From positions 1-36,476 of the forward strand of contig NZ_JACCEM010000017.1 in NCBI RefSeq assembly GCF_013416525.1: 36,476 nt of DNA, given 5' to 3'. Positions 16,598-26,042 of this stretch are shown here, in pieces. Positions within the stretch are counted from its first letter, which is position 1. Each line of letters opens with the position of its first letter. The position numbers and the translations under genes were made by a program. A model generated the notes under the pieces. It was not told the DNA's origin. It saw nothing but the letters and a program-made list of their open reading frames with translations, and searched no databases. Source of the stretch: Parapusillimonas granuli. GTDB taxonomy: Bacteria; Pseudomonadota; Gammaproteobacteria; Burkholderiales; Burkholderiaceae_B.

Positions 16598-17856
16598 GAG
16601 GCCTCCTGGCAGAGACTGCGGATTCTGCCCTGGCGGACGATGGCCCGCACGGGCCGCTGGCCGAACCAGTATGCGAGCTCGGCGGGTTCCTGCAGGCGCC
16701 AGAGCACGAAGTTGGCGGGCAGCCCGACGGCGATCGCGCCGTGGCTGTCCTGCAGGCCCAGCGCCAGCGCGGCGTGCCGGGTGACGCCCGCCACGGCCTC
16801 CGGAACGGTGAGCCGGAACAGCGTGCACGCCATGTTGACCATCAGCAGCAGGCTCAGGGCCGGCGAGGTGCCGGGGTTGTGGTCGGTGGACACGGCCATG
16901 GGCACGCCCGCCTGGCGCAAGGCCTGCACCGGCGGCGGCTGGGTGTCCCGCAGCGTGTAGTAGGCGCCCGGCAGCAGGACGGCCACGGTGCCCGCCTGGC
17001 GCATGGCTGCTATGCCCTGGGCGGAAAGATGCTCGACGTGGTCGCAGGACAGCGCCCCGTAGCGCGCGGCCAGGGCGGCGCCGCCCATGTCGGACAGCTG
17101 CTCGGCATGCAGCTTGACGGGCAGCCCCAGGCCTTGCGCCGCGCGGAAGACCTGCTCGGTCTCGTCGAGGCTGAAGGCGATTTTCTCGCAGAACACGTCG
17201 ACGGCGTCGACCAGCCCTTCCTGCGCCAGCGCGGGCAGCATGGCCTCGCACACCTCGCGTATGTACTCGGCGCTGCGGCCGGCGTATTCGGGCGGCAAGG
17301 CGTGCGCGCCCAGGAAGGTCGTCTTGACGGTTAGCCCATGGGCGTCCGCCAGGCGGCGCGCCACGCGCAGCTGCTTGCGCTCGTGCTCCAGGGCCAGGCC
17401 GTAGCCGGATTTCACTTCGATGGCGCAGACGCCCTCGGCCAGCAAGGCCTGAAGGCGCCGGGACGCGGACTCGAAGAGCTGGTCCTCGGACGCCTCGCGC
17501 GTGGCCCGCACGGTGGAGACGATGCCGCCCCCCGCGCGCGCCACGTCCTCATAGCTGGCGCCCGCCAGCCGCATGGCGAATTCATTGGCCCGCCGGCCGC
17601 CATACACCAGGTGGGTATGGCAGTCGACCAGGCCCGGGGTGGCCAGCGCCCCGCCGCCGTCATGCCTGGGCAGCCCGGCGTGGCGCTCGGGCACGTCGGA
17701 CGCGGCGCCGGTCCAGGCGATGCGCCCGTCCCGCACGACGATGGCGGCGTCGTCGAGCACGTCCAGCGCGCCCGCGCCGGGGTGCGACAGCAGGCGCAGG
17801 GAATGCCAGACGCCGTCTGCGCTGGGCGGGCTGGCATCAGGCTGCATCATGGACAT
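16594..17856 (-). CDS. hutI: Imidazolonepropionase
   Basis: The protein has 420 residues. It opens the ring of 4-imidazolone-5-propionate to give formimidoylglutamate. It is an amidohydrolase with [16 protein letters not shown] (HxH metal site and substrate arginines, about residue 77), [27 protein letters not shown] and [10 protein letters not shown] (catalytic aspartate). All residues expected of an active enzyme are seen. The start at 17856 has AAGGAGA six bases upstream and lies ten bases inside hutD. Two more ATGs follow at once (MSMMQ), which does not affect the protein. The gene overlaps hutF by 4 bp. Confidence 0.95.
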   Translation of the reverse strand: MSMMQPDASPPSADGVWHSLRLLSHPGAGALDVLDDAAIVVRDGRIAWTGAASDVPERHAGLPRHDGGGALATPGLVDCHTHLVYGGRRANEFAMRLAGASYEDVARAGGGIVSTVRATREASEDQLFESASRRLQALLAEGVCAIEVKSGYGLALEHERKQLRVARRLADAHGLTVKTTFLGAHALPPEYAGRSAEYIREVCEAMLPALAQEGLVDAVDVFCEKIAFSLDETEQVFRAAQGLGLPVKLHAEQLSDMGGAALAARYGALSCDHVEHLSAQGIAAMRQAGTVAVLLPGAYYTLRDTQPPPVQALRQAGVPMAVSTDHNPGTSPALSLLLMVNMACTLFRLTVPEAVAGVTRHAALALGLQDSHGAIAVGLPANFVLWRLQEPAELAYWFGQRPVRAIVRQGRIRSLCQEAS

Positions 17857-18455
17857 GCGTCGTCTCCTTGCAATTCAATGGCGGCCCACAGCAGGGCCGA
17901 CCCCGGCTCCTGCGGCGCCAGGCGAAACACGGCGCCCGGCCGCCCGCCCTGCCACCATGCGCCGTGGCCGGCGCCGATCTCGCGGGAAAAACCGCCGCCG
18001 TCCTCGATGCGCCATCGGCCCGCGGCGGCCAGCGCCAGGCCGTGGGGCGGCAGGGGCACGGCGGCGGCCTGGCGCAAGCCCTGGATCCGCGCCCTGGCGC
18101 GGCCGCGCCGGACCATGATGTTGAAATCCCTGGAAACCGCCCCGCCGGTGTGGCAATGGACGGCGGCCTCGCCGGGGAATGCGTAGGCGGCCAGGGGCTG
18201 GTCGAGGGCGTGGTCGATGCCGGCATCGGCGGCGCTGAGGCGCACGCCCGGCCCTTCCAGCAAGGCGATGATCCGGTCCACGTTTTCATAGGTGGAGAAT
18301 GGGCCGTCGCTTGCGATGGTGGCGATGCTGGCGCGCCAGACGAAGTCGTCCAGCGTGGCGTCCAGCGGCCAGCGGGCGAGCTCTTTGGTGCTGCCGCCGC
18401 CGTTCTTCCAGGGCATGTCGGGCAGGCCGGCGCAGTTGAAATCGTGCCAATTCAT
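17847..18455 (-). CDS. hutD: HutD family protein
   Basis: The protein has 202 residues. It starts [29 protein letters not shown], the strongly conserved opening of HutD/Ves cupin-fold proteins, followed by the WRASIATI and [13 protein letters not shown] blocks. HutD is not a pathway enzyme. In Pseudomonas it has been proposed to limit overactivity of the hut operon, perhaps by binding formimidoylglutamate. That is family knowledge, not something the sequence shows. The gene begins 12 bp after the hutU stop and overlaps hutI. Confidence 0.88.
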   Translation of the reverse strand: MNWHDFNCAGLPDMPWKNGGGSTKELARWPLDATLDDFVWRASIATIASDGPFSTYENVDRIIALLEGPGVRLSAADAGIDHALDQPLAAYAFPGEAAVHCHTGGAVSRDFNIMVRRGRARARIQGLRQAAAVPLPPHGLALAAAGRWRIEDGGGFSREIGAGHGAWWQGGRPGAVFRLAPQEPGSALLWAAIELQGDDACP

Positions 18456-18467
18456 GTCGGGATGCCG

Positions 18468-20186
<1,719 letters not shown>

Positions 20187-20212
20187 TTCAGTATCCTGTT
20201 CTTGCTAATCAA

Positions 20213-21031
20213 TCATCTAATTTCGGGGTAGCCGGCGCGCAGCGCCTGATCCGCCGCGTCCAGCGTCACCCGGTAGGCGTCGACGTCCGGCGGAATGAAT
20301 CTTTCCACGTGCGCGCGCCGCAGCAGCGCCGCGCCGGCGGGGTCCCTGTGCATGCCGGTCAATGCCTCGGCCAGCGCCGCGGCCGCATGGCGGTCGACGT
20401 CGGGCGAGCACACCAGCAGCGGGTTGGGCGTCCAGGGGGTGTGGGCGAGCGTGCGCAGGCCGCTCAGGGCCGGCGGGTCATGGGCGCGCAGCAGGTCCAG
20501 GTACCAGCCGTCGATCGCCGTCAGGTCGATTTCCCGCTGCCGCAGCGCGCGGATGAGGCCGCGCGGGTTTCCATAGGGGCCCTTGGACTCGCTGAACAAG
20601 CCGGCCGCGCGGCCCGCGGCATGGTCTTTCAGCACACCGCGGGGCGCGTTCCAGCCGGACTGCGAATCGCGCACCATCCAGCCGTAGCGCGACCCGAAGG
20701 CGTCTTCCAGCGTGGCCCAGGGCGCGTCGTCGCGCACCAGGAATTCGCTGCGATAGCGGGCGAGGCCGCCGTATTCCGGCCAGTCGGGCACGACGCTCGC
20801 CACGGCCTGGAAGTTCCTGCCCGCGCGCAGGGCCTGGGCGAAGGGCCAGCCGCACATGAAGGCGCCGCACAGCCCCGGCCGTTCCCAGAGCTCGCCCACG
20901 GGGGTCGGCCAGGCGTGCGCAATGAACTCCACCCGCAATCCGGCCTGGAGGTATGCCGCGTTCAAGAGCGCCGTCCAGGCGTCCCGCGCCGAGGGCGTGG
21001 CGTCGTACAGGCGGGTAGAGGTGATCAGCAT
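20213..21031 (-). CDS. PhnD/SsuA-like substrate-binding protein without signal peptide
   Basis: The protein has 272 residues. The fold marks are those of PhnD-type phosphonate/sulfonate binding proteins: an early TSTRLYD, FMCGWPFAQAL near 80, SRYGWMVRDSQSGWNAPRGVL near 140, LRQREIDLTAIDGWYLDLL near 190 and TPNPLLVCSPDVD. There is no signal sequence or lipobox. It starts MLITSTRLYDATPSARDAW, so it is probably cytoplasmic or a stand-alone sensor or enzyme with a binding-protein fold. It is coupled (TGACATG) to the cyclodeaminase-family gene before it. Its role in this operon is unknown; no matching permease or ATPase lies next to it. Confidence 0.6.
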   Translation of the reverse strand: MLITSTRLYDATPSARDAWTALLNAAYLQAGLRVEFIAHAWPTPVGELWERPGLCGAFMCGWPFAQALRAGRNFQAVASVVPDWPEYGGLARYRSEFLVRDDAPWATLEDAFGSRYGWMVRDSQSGWNAPRGVLKDHAAGRAAGLFSESKGPYGNPRGLIRALRQREIDLTAIDGWYLDLLRAHDPPALSGLRTLAHTPWTPNPLLVCSPDVDRHAAAALAEALTGMHRDPAGAALLRRAHVERFIPPDVDAYRVTLDAADQALRAGYPEIR

Positions 21032-21032
21032 G

Positions 21033-22043
21033 TCAGTACCGGGCGAAGTTCAGCGTCTGGCCCAGCCCCATGCCGCGCGCCTTGTCCAGCATGGCCTGGC
21101 CCAGCGCGATGTCGGTGATCGACAGCCCGCGGTGCCAGAACAATATGTTTTCCTCATCGTTCTCGCGCCCCGGCTTCAGGCCCGCGACGATCTGGCCGAG
21201 CTCGGCATGCAGGTTTTCCTGGGTCACGCGGTCGCTGTCCACGTGGGCCCGGAGCGCGCCGAACGGCAGGCCCTTGCGGCATTGGCTCCAGTCGTCCACG
21301 ACCACCTTGCTCATGATGTCCGTCAGCGACAGCTCGACCGCGCTCATCGTGCCGTAGGGCATGACCAGCGCGCCCGGCTTGATCCATTCGGTCTTGAGCA
21401 GCGGGGCGGGCTCGGGCAGGCGCGAGGCCTCCACCACGATGTCGGCGCCGCGCACGCAGGATTCCCAGTCGTCCACGACCTTGATGGTTTTGCCCAGATC
21501 GCGCGCCAGGCGCTCGCCGAAGGCGTTGCGGCTTTCGGGGCGCCGCGAGTGCACGCGGATCTCATCGAAGTCGAACAGGCTGTCCAGCAGCCGCACGTTC
21601 CAGTACGAGGTGCCGCGCGCGCCGATGTGGCCCAGCACTTTGCTGTTCTTGCGCGCCAGGTGCTTGGCGCCCAGGGCGGTCATGGCGCCGGTGCGCATGT
21701 CGGTGATCGAGGTGGCGTCGACGATGGCCAGCGGCTTGCCGGTCTCGGGGTCGAACAGATTCAGGATGGCCATTTCCGACGGCAGCCCCTGCTTGTAGTT
21801 GTCGACGAAGTCGCTCACCACCTTCACGCCGGCCACGCCCAGGGGCTCGATGTAGCCGCGCAGGACGTTGAAGTGGCCTTTGTCCGAGGATTCGGGCACC
21901 AGGTGCACGCGGGGTTCCACGACCGTCTTGCCGCGGCCCTGGGCGTCCAGCACTTTCTCCACCGCCGCCAGGATTTCCTGGTCGGTGATGCCCAGGGCGG
22001 CGATATCCGGCCCATTGAGGTAGGTGATGTCAATAGACTGCAT
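21033..22043 (-). CDS. Ornithine cyclodeaminase / mu-crystallin family protein
   Basis: The protein has 336 residues. The NAD(P)-binding family marks are readable: RVHLVPESSDKGHFNVL near the N-terminus, GVKVVSDF, LAIVDATSITDMRTGAM, KVLGHIGARGTSYWNVRLL (nucleotide-binding loop GHIGARG instead of the more usual GxGxQA) and DIVVEASR. Members include ornithine cyclodeaminase, alanine dehydrogenase, ketimine reductases and opine-type enzymes. Which one this is cannot be told. The ATG at 22043 has AAGGAGA upstream. It sits between a Bug receptor and a PhnD-like protein inside the hut-type operon, so it may act on a by-product or alternative form of the imported substrate. Confidence 0.75.
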   Translation of the reverse strand: MQSIDITYLNGPDIAALGITDQEILAAVEKVLDAQGRGKTVVEPRVHLVPESSDKGHFNVLRGYIEPLGVAGVKVVSDFVDNYKQGLPSEMAILNLFDPETGKPLAIVDATSITDMRTGAMTALGAKHLARKNSKVLGHIGARGTSYWNVRLLDSLFDFDEIRVHSRRPESRNAFGERLARDLGKTIKVVDDWESCVRGADIVVEASRLPEPAPLLKTEWIKPGALVMPYGTMSAVELSLTDIMSKVVVDDWSQCRKGLPFGALRAHVDSDRVTQENLHAELGQIVAGLKPGRENDEENILFWHRGLSITDIALGQAMLDKARGMGLGQTLNFARY

Positions 22044-22074
22044 GTTGCTGATTCTCCTTCACGGCGTAGCGTGC

Positions 22075-23058
22075 TTATTGAATGGGCTTGATGTTGGCCT
22101 TGCGGACGATGTCCGACCACTTTTCGGTCTCGTCCCGGATCAGCGCCGCGAACGCGTCGGGCGCGATGCCCGAGGGCGTGACGCCGAGCTGGGCGAATTT
22201 CTGGTGGATGTCCTGGTCTTTCAGGACCTCGCCGATGTCCGCCGCGAGCTTCTGGATGGCGGCCTCGGGCGTGCCCGCGGGGGCCACCAGCCCATACCAG
22301 GACGTCACGTCGAAGCCCGGGTACCCGCTTTCGGACACCGTGGGCACGTCGGGCAGCACGGGCAGGCGCTGCGGCCCCGCGATGGCGATGGCGCGCAGTT
22401 TCCCGCTCTGGATATGGGGCACGACGGTCGATACGCCCGCGAACATCACGTTCACGACGCCGCCGGCCAGGTCGTTGACGGCGGGCGCCATGCCGCCGTA
22501 GGGCACGTGCAGCATGGCGAGGCCGGCCTGCTGGTTGAACAGCTCACCGGCCAGGTGGGCGCCGCTGCCCACGCCGGGGGACGCGTAGCTGAGGCTGTCG
22601 GGGTGCTTCTTGCCATGGTCCACCAGTTCCTTGACCGTATGCACGTCCAGCTTGCTGTTGACCACCAGCACGTTGGGCGAGGTGGCCAGCAAGGTGACGG
22701 GGGTGAAGTCTTTTTGCGTGTCGAACGGCAGGTTGGTGAACAGCAAGGGGTTGACGGTCAGGTTGCCGGCCGGCGCCAGGGCGAGCGTATAGCCGTCGGG
22801 CTTCGCCTTGGCCACGCTGTCCATGCCGATGTTGCCGGACGCGCCCACCGTGTTCTTGATGATCACGGGCACGCCCCATTTCTTGCCCAGCTTTTCTCCG
22901 ACCATGCGCGGCAGGGCGTCGGCGACGCCGCCGGCCTGGTAGGGCACGACGATGGTCACGGCCCGATTCGGATAGGCGGCCGCCTGTGCCTGCGCGGCGG
23001 CGGCAATGCCCGGCGCGGCCATTGCGAAGGCGGCGACCAGGGTGGGAATGATCTTCAT
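22075..23058 (-). CDS. Bug-type tripartite tricarboxylate transporter receptor
   Basis: The protein has 327 residues, with a signal peptide (positive start, MAAPGIAAAAQAQA) and mature start near AYPNRAVTIVVPYQAGGVAD. That is the usual N-terminus of TctC/Bug periplasmic binding proteins. Other marks are PVIIKNTVGASGNIG, AKAKPDGYTLALAP and HVPYGG. Bug proteins are very numerous in Bordetella and relatives and usually bind carboxylates or amides. The membrane subunits TctA and TctB are not in the window, which is common for orphan Bug receptors. They then either share a membrane unit or act in sensing. The ATG at 23058 has GAGGAA upstream. Confidence 0.85.
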   Translation of the reverse strand: MKIIPTLVAAFAMAAPGIAAAAQAQAAAYPNRAVTIVVPYQAGGVADALPRMVGEKLGKKWGVPVIIKNTVGASGNIGMDSVAKAKPDGYTLALAPAGNLTVNPLLFTNLPFDTQKDFTPVTLLATSPNVLVVNSKLDVHTVKELVDHGKKHPDSLSYASPGVGSGAHLAGELFNQQAGLAMLHVPYGGMAPAVNDLAGGVVNVMFAGVSTVVPHIQSGKLRAIAIAGPQRLPVLPDVPTVSESGYPGFDVTSWYGLVAPAGTPEAAIQKLAADIGEVLKDQDIHQKFAQLGVTPSGIAPDAFAALIRDETEKWSDIVRKANIKPIQ

Positions 23059-23077
23059 GGCATTTCCTCGTAAGTTT

Positions 23078-23093
23078 GCCTGGCGGACCAGGC
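23078..23093 (-). other. Stem-loop between hutC and the Bug gene
   Basis: GCCTGG and CCAGGC with a four-base loop lie in the 51-bp gap after hutC. There is no T-run. It may set relative mRNA levels between the upstream transporter/regulator part and the downstream catabolic part of the operon (inference). Confidence 0.4.
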
Positions 23094-23109
23094 TGTGATG
23101 CCGCCCGCG

Positions 23110-23829
23110 TCAGGCCACGGAAAATTTTCCAATGATGCGGTAGCAGTTACCGGGGTGGTAAAGGTTGGCGAGCGACGCGACCTTGTCTTGCGAAATGGTC
23201 CGGCGCGATATCTTCAGCAGGGCGGCATTCACCTCGATGCCCAGATGGGCCGCCATCGCCTCGTCGGCGTTGACCGCTTCGACCACCTGCTCGGCGGCGG
23301 TCAGCGGCGCGTGCTTGAAGAGATAGCTGGACGGCGTCTGCTTGCCCAGGTCCAGGCTCATGAACTCGGGCACCACTTCGGGATTGACGAAGCGTTCCTC
23401 GAACTGGACGGGCGTTCCGTTCTCGTAGTGGATCAGCTTGCAGTGGAATACGGGCGAGTTGTGCTCGATGTCCATGGCCGCCGCGACGGCGGCGGTCGCG
23501 CGCAGGGTCTTGCGCGACAGCAGCACGCTGTGATGCACGTGGCCGCGGCCCGCGATCTCTTCGTGGATGTCCTTGATGGACAGGATGTTGGACATGGGCT
23601 GCAGGTCGGCGACATAAGAGCCCGACCCATGCCGGCGCGCGATCAGCCCTTCGGTTTGTAGCTCCTGCAGGGCGCGGCGCACGGTCATGCGCGCGCACTG
23701 GAAGCGCTCGGCCAGCTCGCGCTCGGAGGGCAGCTTGAAGCCCGGCTTCCAGCCGCCGTTCTCGATCGCGCGGCGCAATTCCGACTCGACGTCTTCATAG
23801 ATGGCTTTCTGCTTTTCATGCTCGCTCAT
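23110..23829 (-). CDS. hutC: HutC, GntR-family repressor of the hut-type operon
   Basis: The protein has 239 residues. The N-terminal winged helix (AIYEDVESELRRAIENGGW, LPSERELAERFQCARMTVRR, HGSGSYVADL) is followed by a UTRA ligand-binding domain (LLSRKTLRA ... PVFHCKLIHYENGTPVQFEERFVNP ... YLFKHAPLTAAEQVVEAV). In HutC the known effector is urocanate, which releases repression. The gene overlaps the ATPase gene by 14 bp and is thus inside the operon it presumably controls. A matching operator (GTACATAC core) is found at 28557-28568. Confidence 0.85.
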   Translation of the reverse strand: MSEHEKQKAIYEDVESELRRAIENGGWKPGFKLPSERELAERFQCARMTVRRALQELQTEGLIARRHGSGSYVADLQPMSNILSIKDIHEEIAGRGHVHHSVLLSRKTLRATAAVAAAMDIEHNSPVFHCKLIHYENGTPVQFEERFVNPEVVPEFMSLDLGKQTPSSYLFKHAPLTAAEQVVEAVNADEAMAAHLGIEVNAALLKISRRTISQDKVASLANLYHPGNCYRIIGKFSVA

Positions 23830-24778
23830 TGCTGTCCGTCCTGGTCAGGTTGGCCTTCAGTGTCTGGATGGTGATGTGGCCCACGTCCCCGCCCGCCGCG
23901 TCCCGCACGCTCAGCGCGTCGCCGCCGGATTCGAGCAGCATGGACAGCGCCGTGCCGGCCGAGCCGCCGGCTGCGATCACGGGGCTGCCGGCCGGCGCCG
24001 GGCCCGGGGCGCATACGTCTTGCGCGCGCAGCAGGGCCAGGCGCTTGAGCGCGCGCCCGCCGCCCAGGAACGAGGCCACGAATTCGTTGGCGGGCGAGTT
24101 CAGCAAGGCGCCCGGCGTGGCGGACTGCAGCACCTTGCCTTCATGCAGGATGGCGATGCGATCGCCCATCTTCAGGGCCTCGTCGATATCGTGGGTGACG
24201 AGGACGATGGTCTTCTTCAGCTTGCGCAGGATGTTCAGGAACTCGTCCTGCAGGTTGACGCGGTTGATCGGATCGATGGCGCCGAAGGGCTCGTCCATGA
24301 GCATGACGGGCGGGTCCGCCGCCAGGGCCCGGGCGACGCCCACGCGCTGGCGCTGGCCGCCGGAAAGCTCCCGCGGGTAGCGGTTCCGGTACTGGGCGGG
24401 CTCCAGGCCCACCAGCGTCAGGAGTTCGTCGATGCGTTCCTGGACGCGCGCGGGCTTCCAGCCCAGCAGCCGGGGCACCGTGGCGATGTTGTCGGCAATG
24501 CGCTGATGGGGGAACAGGCCGACCTGCTGTATGACATAGCCGATATGCCTGCGCAGCTCGACGGGATCCTGCCGCCTGACGTCGCGGCCGGACACCTCGA
24601 TGCGGCCGGCGTCCGCCTCGATCATGCGGTTGATCATCCGCAGCGTGGTCGTCTTGCCGCAGCCCGACGAACCGATCAGCACGCAGAGCTCGCCTTCCTG
24701 GATGTCGAGGTCCAGGCCGTCGACGACCGGACGCGCCGAGCCCGCGAACTGCTTCCTCAAGCCTTCGATGCGTATCAT
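23816..24778 (-). CDS. ABC transporter ATPase, osmoprotectant/quaternary-amine class (OpuCA-like)
   Basis: The protein has 320 residues. Walker A GSSGCGKTT is near residue 40, the Q-loop QQVGLFPHQ near 86, signature LSGGQRQRVGVARAL near 135, Walker B VMLMDEPFGAIDP near 160, and the switch histidine in LVTHDIDEAL near 195. The FPHQRIADNIATVPRLLGW and FGAIDPINR phrasing is that of glycine-betaine/carnitine/choline transporter ATPases (OpuCA, YehX). The C-terminal 80 residues after NEFVASFLGGGRALK form a degenerate extension where CBS domains sit in OpuCA. The gene overlaps the permease by 4 bp (ATGA) and hutC by 14 bp. Confidence 0.88.
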   Translation of the reverse strand: MIRIEGLRKQFAGSARPVVDGLDLDIQEGELCVLIGSSGCGKTTTLRMINRMIEADAGRIEVSGRDVRRQDPVELRRHIGYVIQQVGLFPHQRIADNIATVPRLLGWKPARVQERIDELLTLVGLEPAQYRNRYPRELSGGQRQRVGVARALAADPPVMLMDEPFGAIDPINRVNLQDEFLNILRKLKKTIVLVTHDIDEALKMGDRIAILHEGKVLQSATPGALLNSPANEFVASFLGGGRALKRLALLRAQDVCAPGPAPAGSPVIAAGGSAGTALSMLLESGGDALSVRDAAGGDVGHITIQTLKANLTRTDSNERA

Positions 24779-25425
24779 GAAGTTCTGATTCCTTTGGGTG
24801 TCATGGCTTTCTGCAAGACGCCGAACAGCGCGTCGACCGCGATGGCCAGGATGGTGGCCGGCACGGCGCCCACGAGCAGCATGGGCATGGCCATCATGGC
24901 CACCCCGCTGGTGATGAATTCCCCGAATCCGCCGCCGCCGATGTAGGCCGCCAGGACGGCGCCCGAAATGACCTGCACCGCCGCCGTCCGCAGTCCGGCG
25001 AACACCATCGGCAGGGCCAGGGGCAGGCGCACCTGCCGGGTGATCTGCGATTCGCGCATGCCGACGCCGCGCGCGGCGTCTATCGTGTCGGCGTCCACAC
25101 CGTTGAAGCCCACGTAGGTGTTGATGAGGATGGGCGGAACCGCCAGCAGCGCCAGGGCGAGGAGCGAGGGCGTGAAGCCCGTGCCGAGCAGCGGCATCGC
25201 CAGGGCCAGAATCGCCAGGGACGGGACCGTGCGCCCCACATTGGCGATGTTGATGACCAGCAGCGTGTAGCGGCCGGAAAGCGCCAGCCATATGCCGGCG
25301 GGAATGGCGAACAGCGAGGCGAGCACCAAGGCGGAAAACGACAGGTTGACGTGCCGGATCCCGGCGTCGATGACCCGATCGCCGTTGTTCTGCACGAATT
25401 GCAGTGTTTCGAGCAGGAGGTTCAT
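24775..25425 (-). CDS. ABC transporter permease, OpuC/YehY class (second)
   Basis: The protein has 216 residues and about five or six membrane helices. It has the inner-membrane binding-protein-dependent loop (DTIDAARGVGMRESQITRQVRLPLALPMV), with the EAA-type motif that contacts the ATPase. PSLAILALAMPLLGTGFTPSL and IGGGGFGEFI are typical of osmoprotectant permeases. The start at 25425 has GGAGG upstream. It follows the other permease with a 4-bp overlap, so the two very likely form a heterodimeric channel. Confidence 0.85.
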   Translation of the reverse strand: MNLLLETLQFVQNNGDRVIDAGIRHVNLSFSALVLASLFAIPAGIWLALSGRYTLLVINIANVGRTVPSLAILALAMPLLGTGFTPSLLALALLAVPPILINTYVGFNGVDADTIDAARGVGMRESQITRQVRLPLALPMVFAGLRTAAVQVISGAVLAAYIGGGGFGEFITSGVAMMAMPMLLVGAVPATILAIAVDALFGVLQKAMTPKGIRTS

Positions 25426-26042
25426 AGCGCGCGCCTCCCGAGGCGGGTTTCGACATGCGCGAGCGAGACGTCGACCGCGACCGACAGCAGGCAGGCCGTC
25501 AGCGCCCCCACCCAGATCTTGGGCGCGTGATCGCTGGCCATGCCTTCGAAAATCAGCGTGCCCAGGCCGCCGGCGTTGACGTAGGCCGCCACCACCGTGA
25601 CGCTGATGACCGTCACGGCGGCCACCCGCAGGCCCGCGACGATGGCCGGCATGGCGAGCGGCAGCTCCACCTTGGCCAGCACCTGCCACGAAGTCATGCC
25701 CGTGCCTTTGGCGGCGTCCACGATGTCGGGCGCGACCCCTTGTATGCCCGCCATGATGTTGCGCGTGAGCACCAGCAGCGAGAACAGCACCATGGCGATG
25801 ATGGCGTTGGTGCGGCCGAGTCCGACGATGGGAATGAGCAGGGCCAGCAGCGCCATGGTCGGAATGGTGTACAAGGTGCTGGTGACGCCCAGGATCACGC
25901 CGCGCGCCCGGGGATGGCGCGCCGCGAGCACGCCCAGGGGGAAAGCCACCACCAGCGAGATCAGCAGCGCCGAGCCGGATATCGCGATGTGCTGCCACAA
26001 GGCCACGGCCACGCTTTCCCAGTTGCGCATCAGCCAGTTCAT
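25422..26042 (-). CDS. ABC transporter permease, OpuC/YehW class (first)
   Basis: The protein has 206 residues: MNWLMRNWESVAVALWQHI, then membrane helices and the coupling loop DIVDAAKGTGMTSWQVLAKVELPLAMPAI. IPTMALLALLIPIVGLGRTNAI and YVNAGGLGTLIFEG are standard in betaine/choline/ergothioneine-type permeases. The start at 26042 overlaps the lyase stop as ATGA. There is no fused binding domain. The binding protein is the separate first gene of the operon (27600-28496). Confidence 0.85.
   Translation of the reverse strand: MNWLMRNWESVAVALWQHIAISGSALLISLVVAFPLGVLAARHPRARGVILGVTSTLYTIPTMALLALLIPIVGLGRTNAIIAMVLFSLLVLTRNIMAGIQGVAPDIVDAAKGTGMTSWQVLAKVELPLAMPAIVAGLRVAAVTVISVTVVAAYVNAGGLGTLIFEGMASDHAPKIWVGALTACLLSVAVDVSLAHVETRLGRRAL

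Noticed and set aside
15401-18186. Long + strand open frames across the hut enzymes
   Set aside because: All are antisense to hutF, hutI and hutD, which have full catalytic motifs, overlaps and ribosome binding sites.
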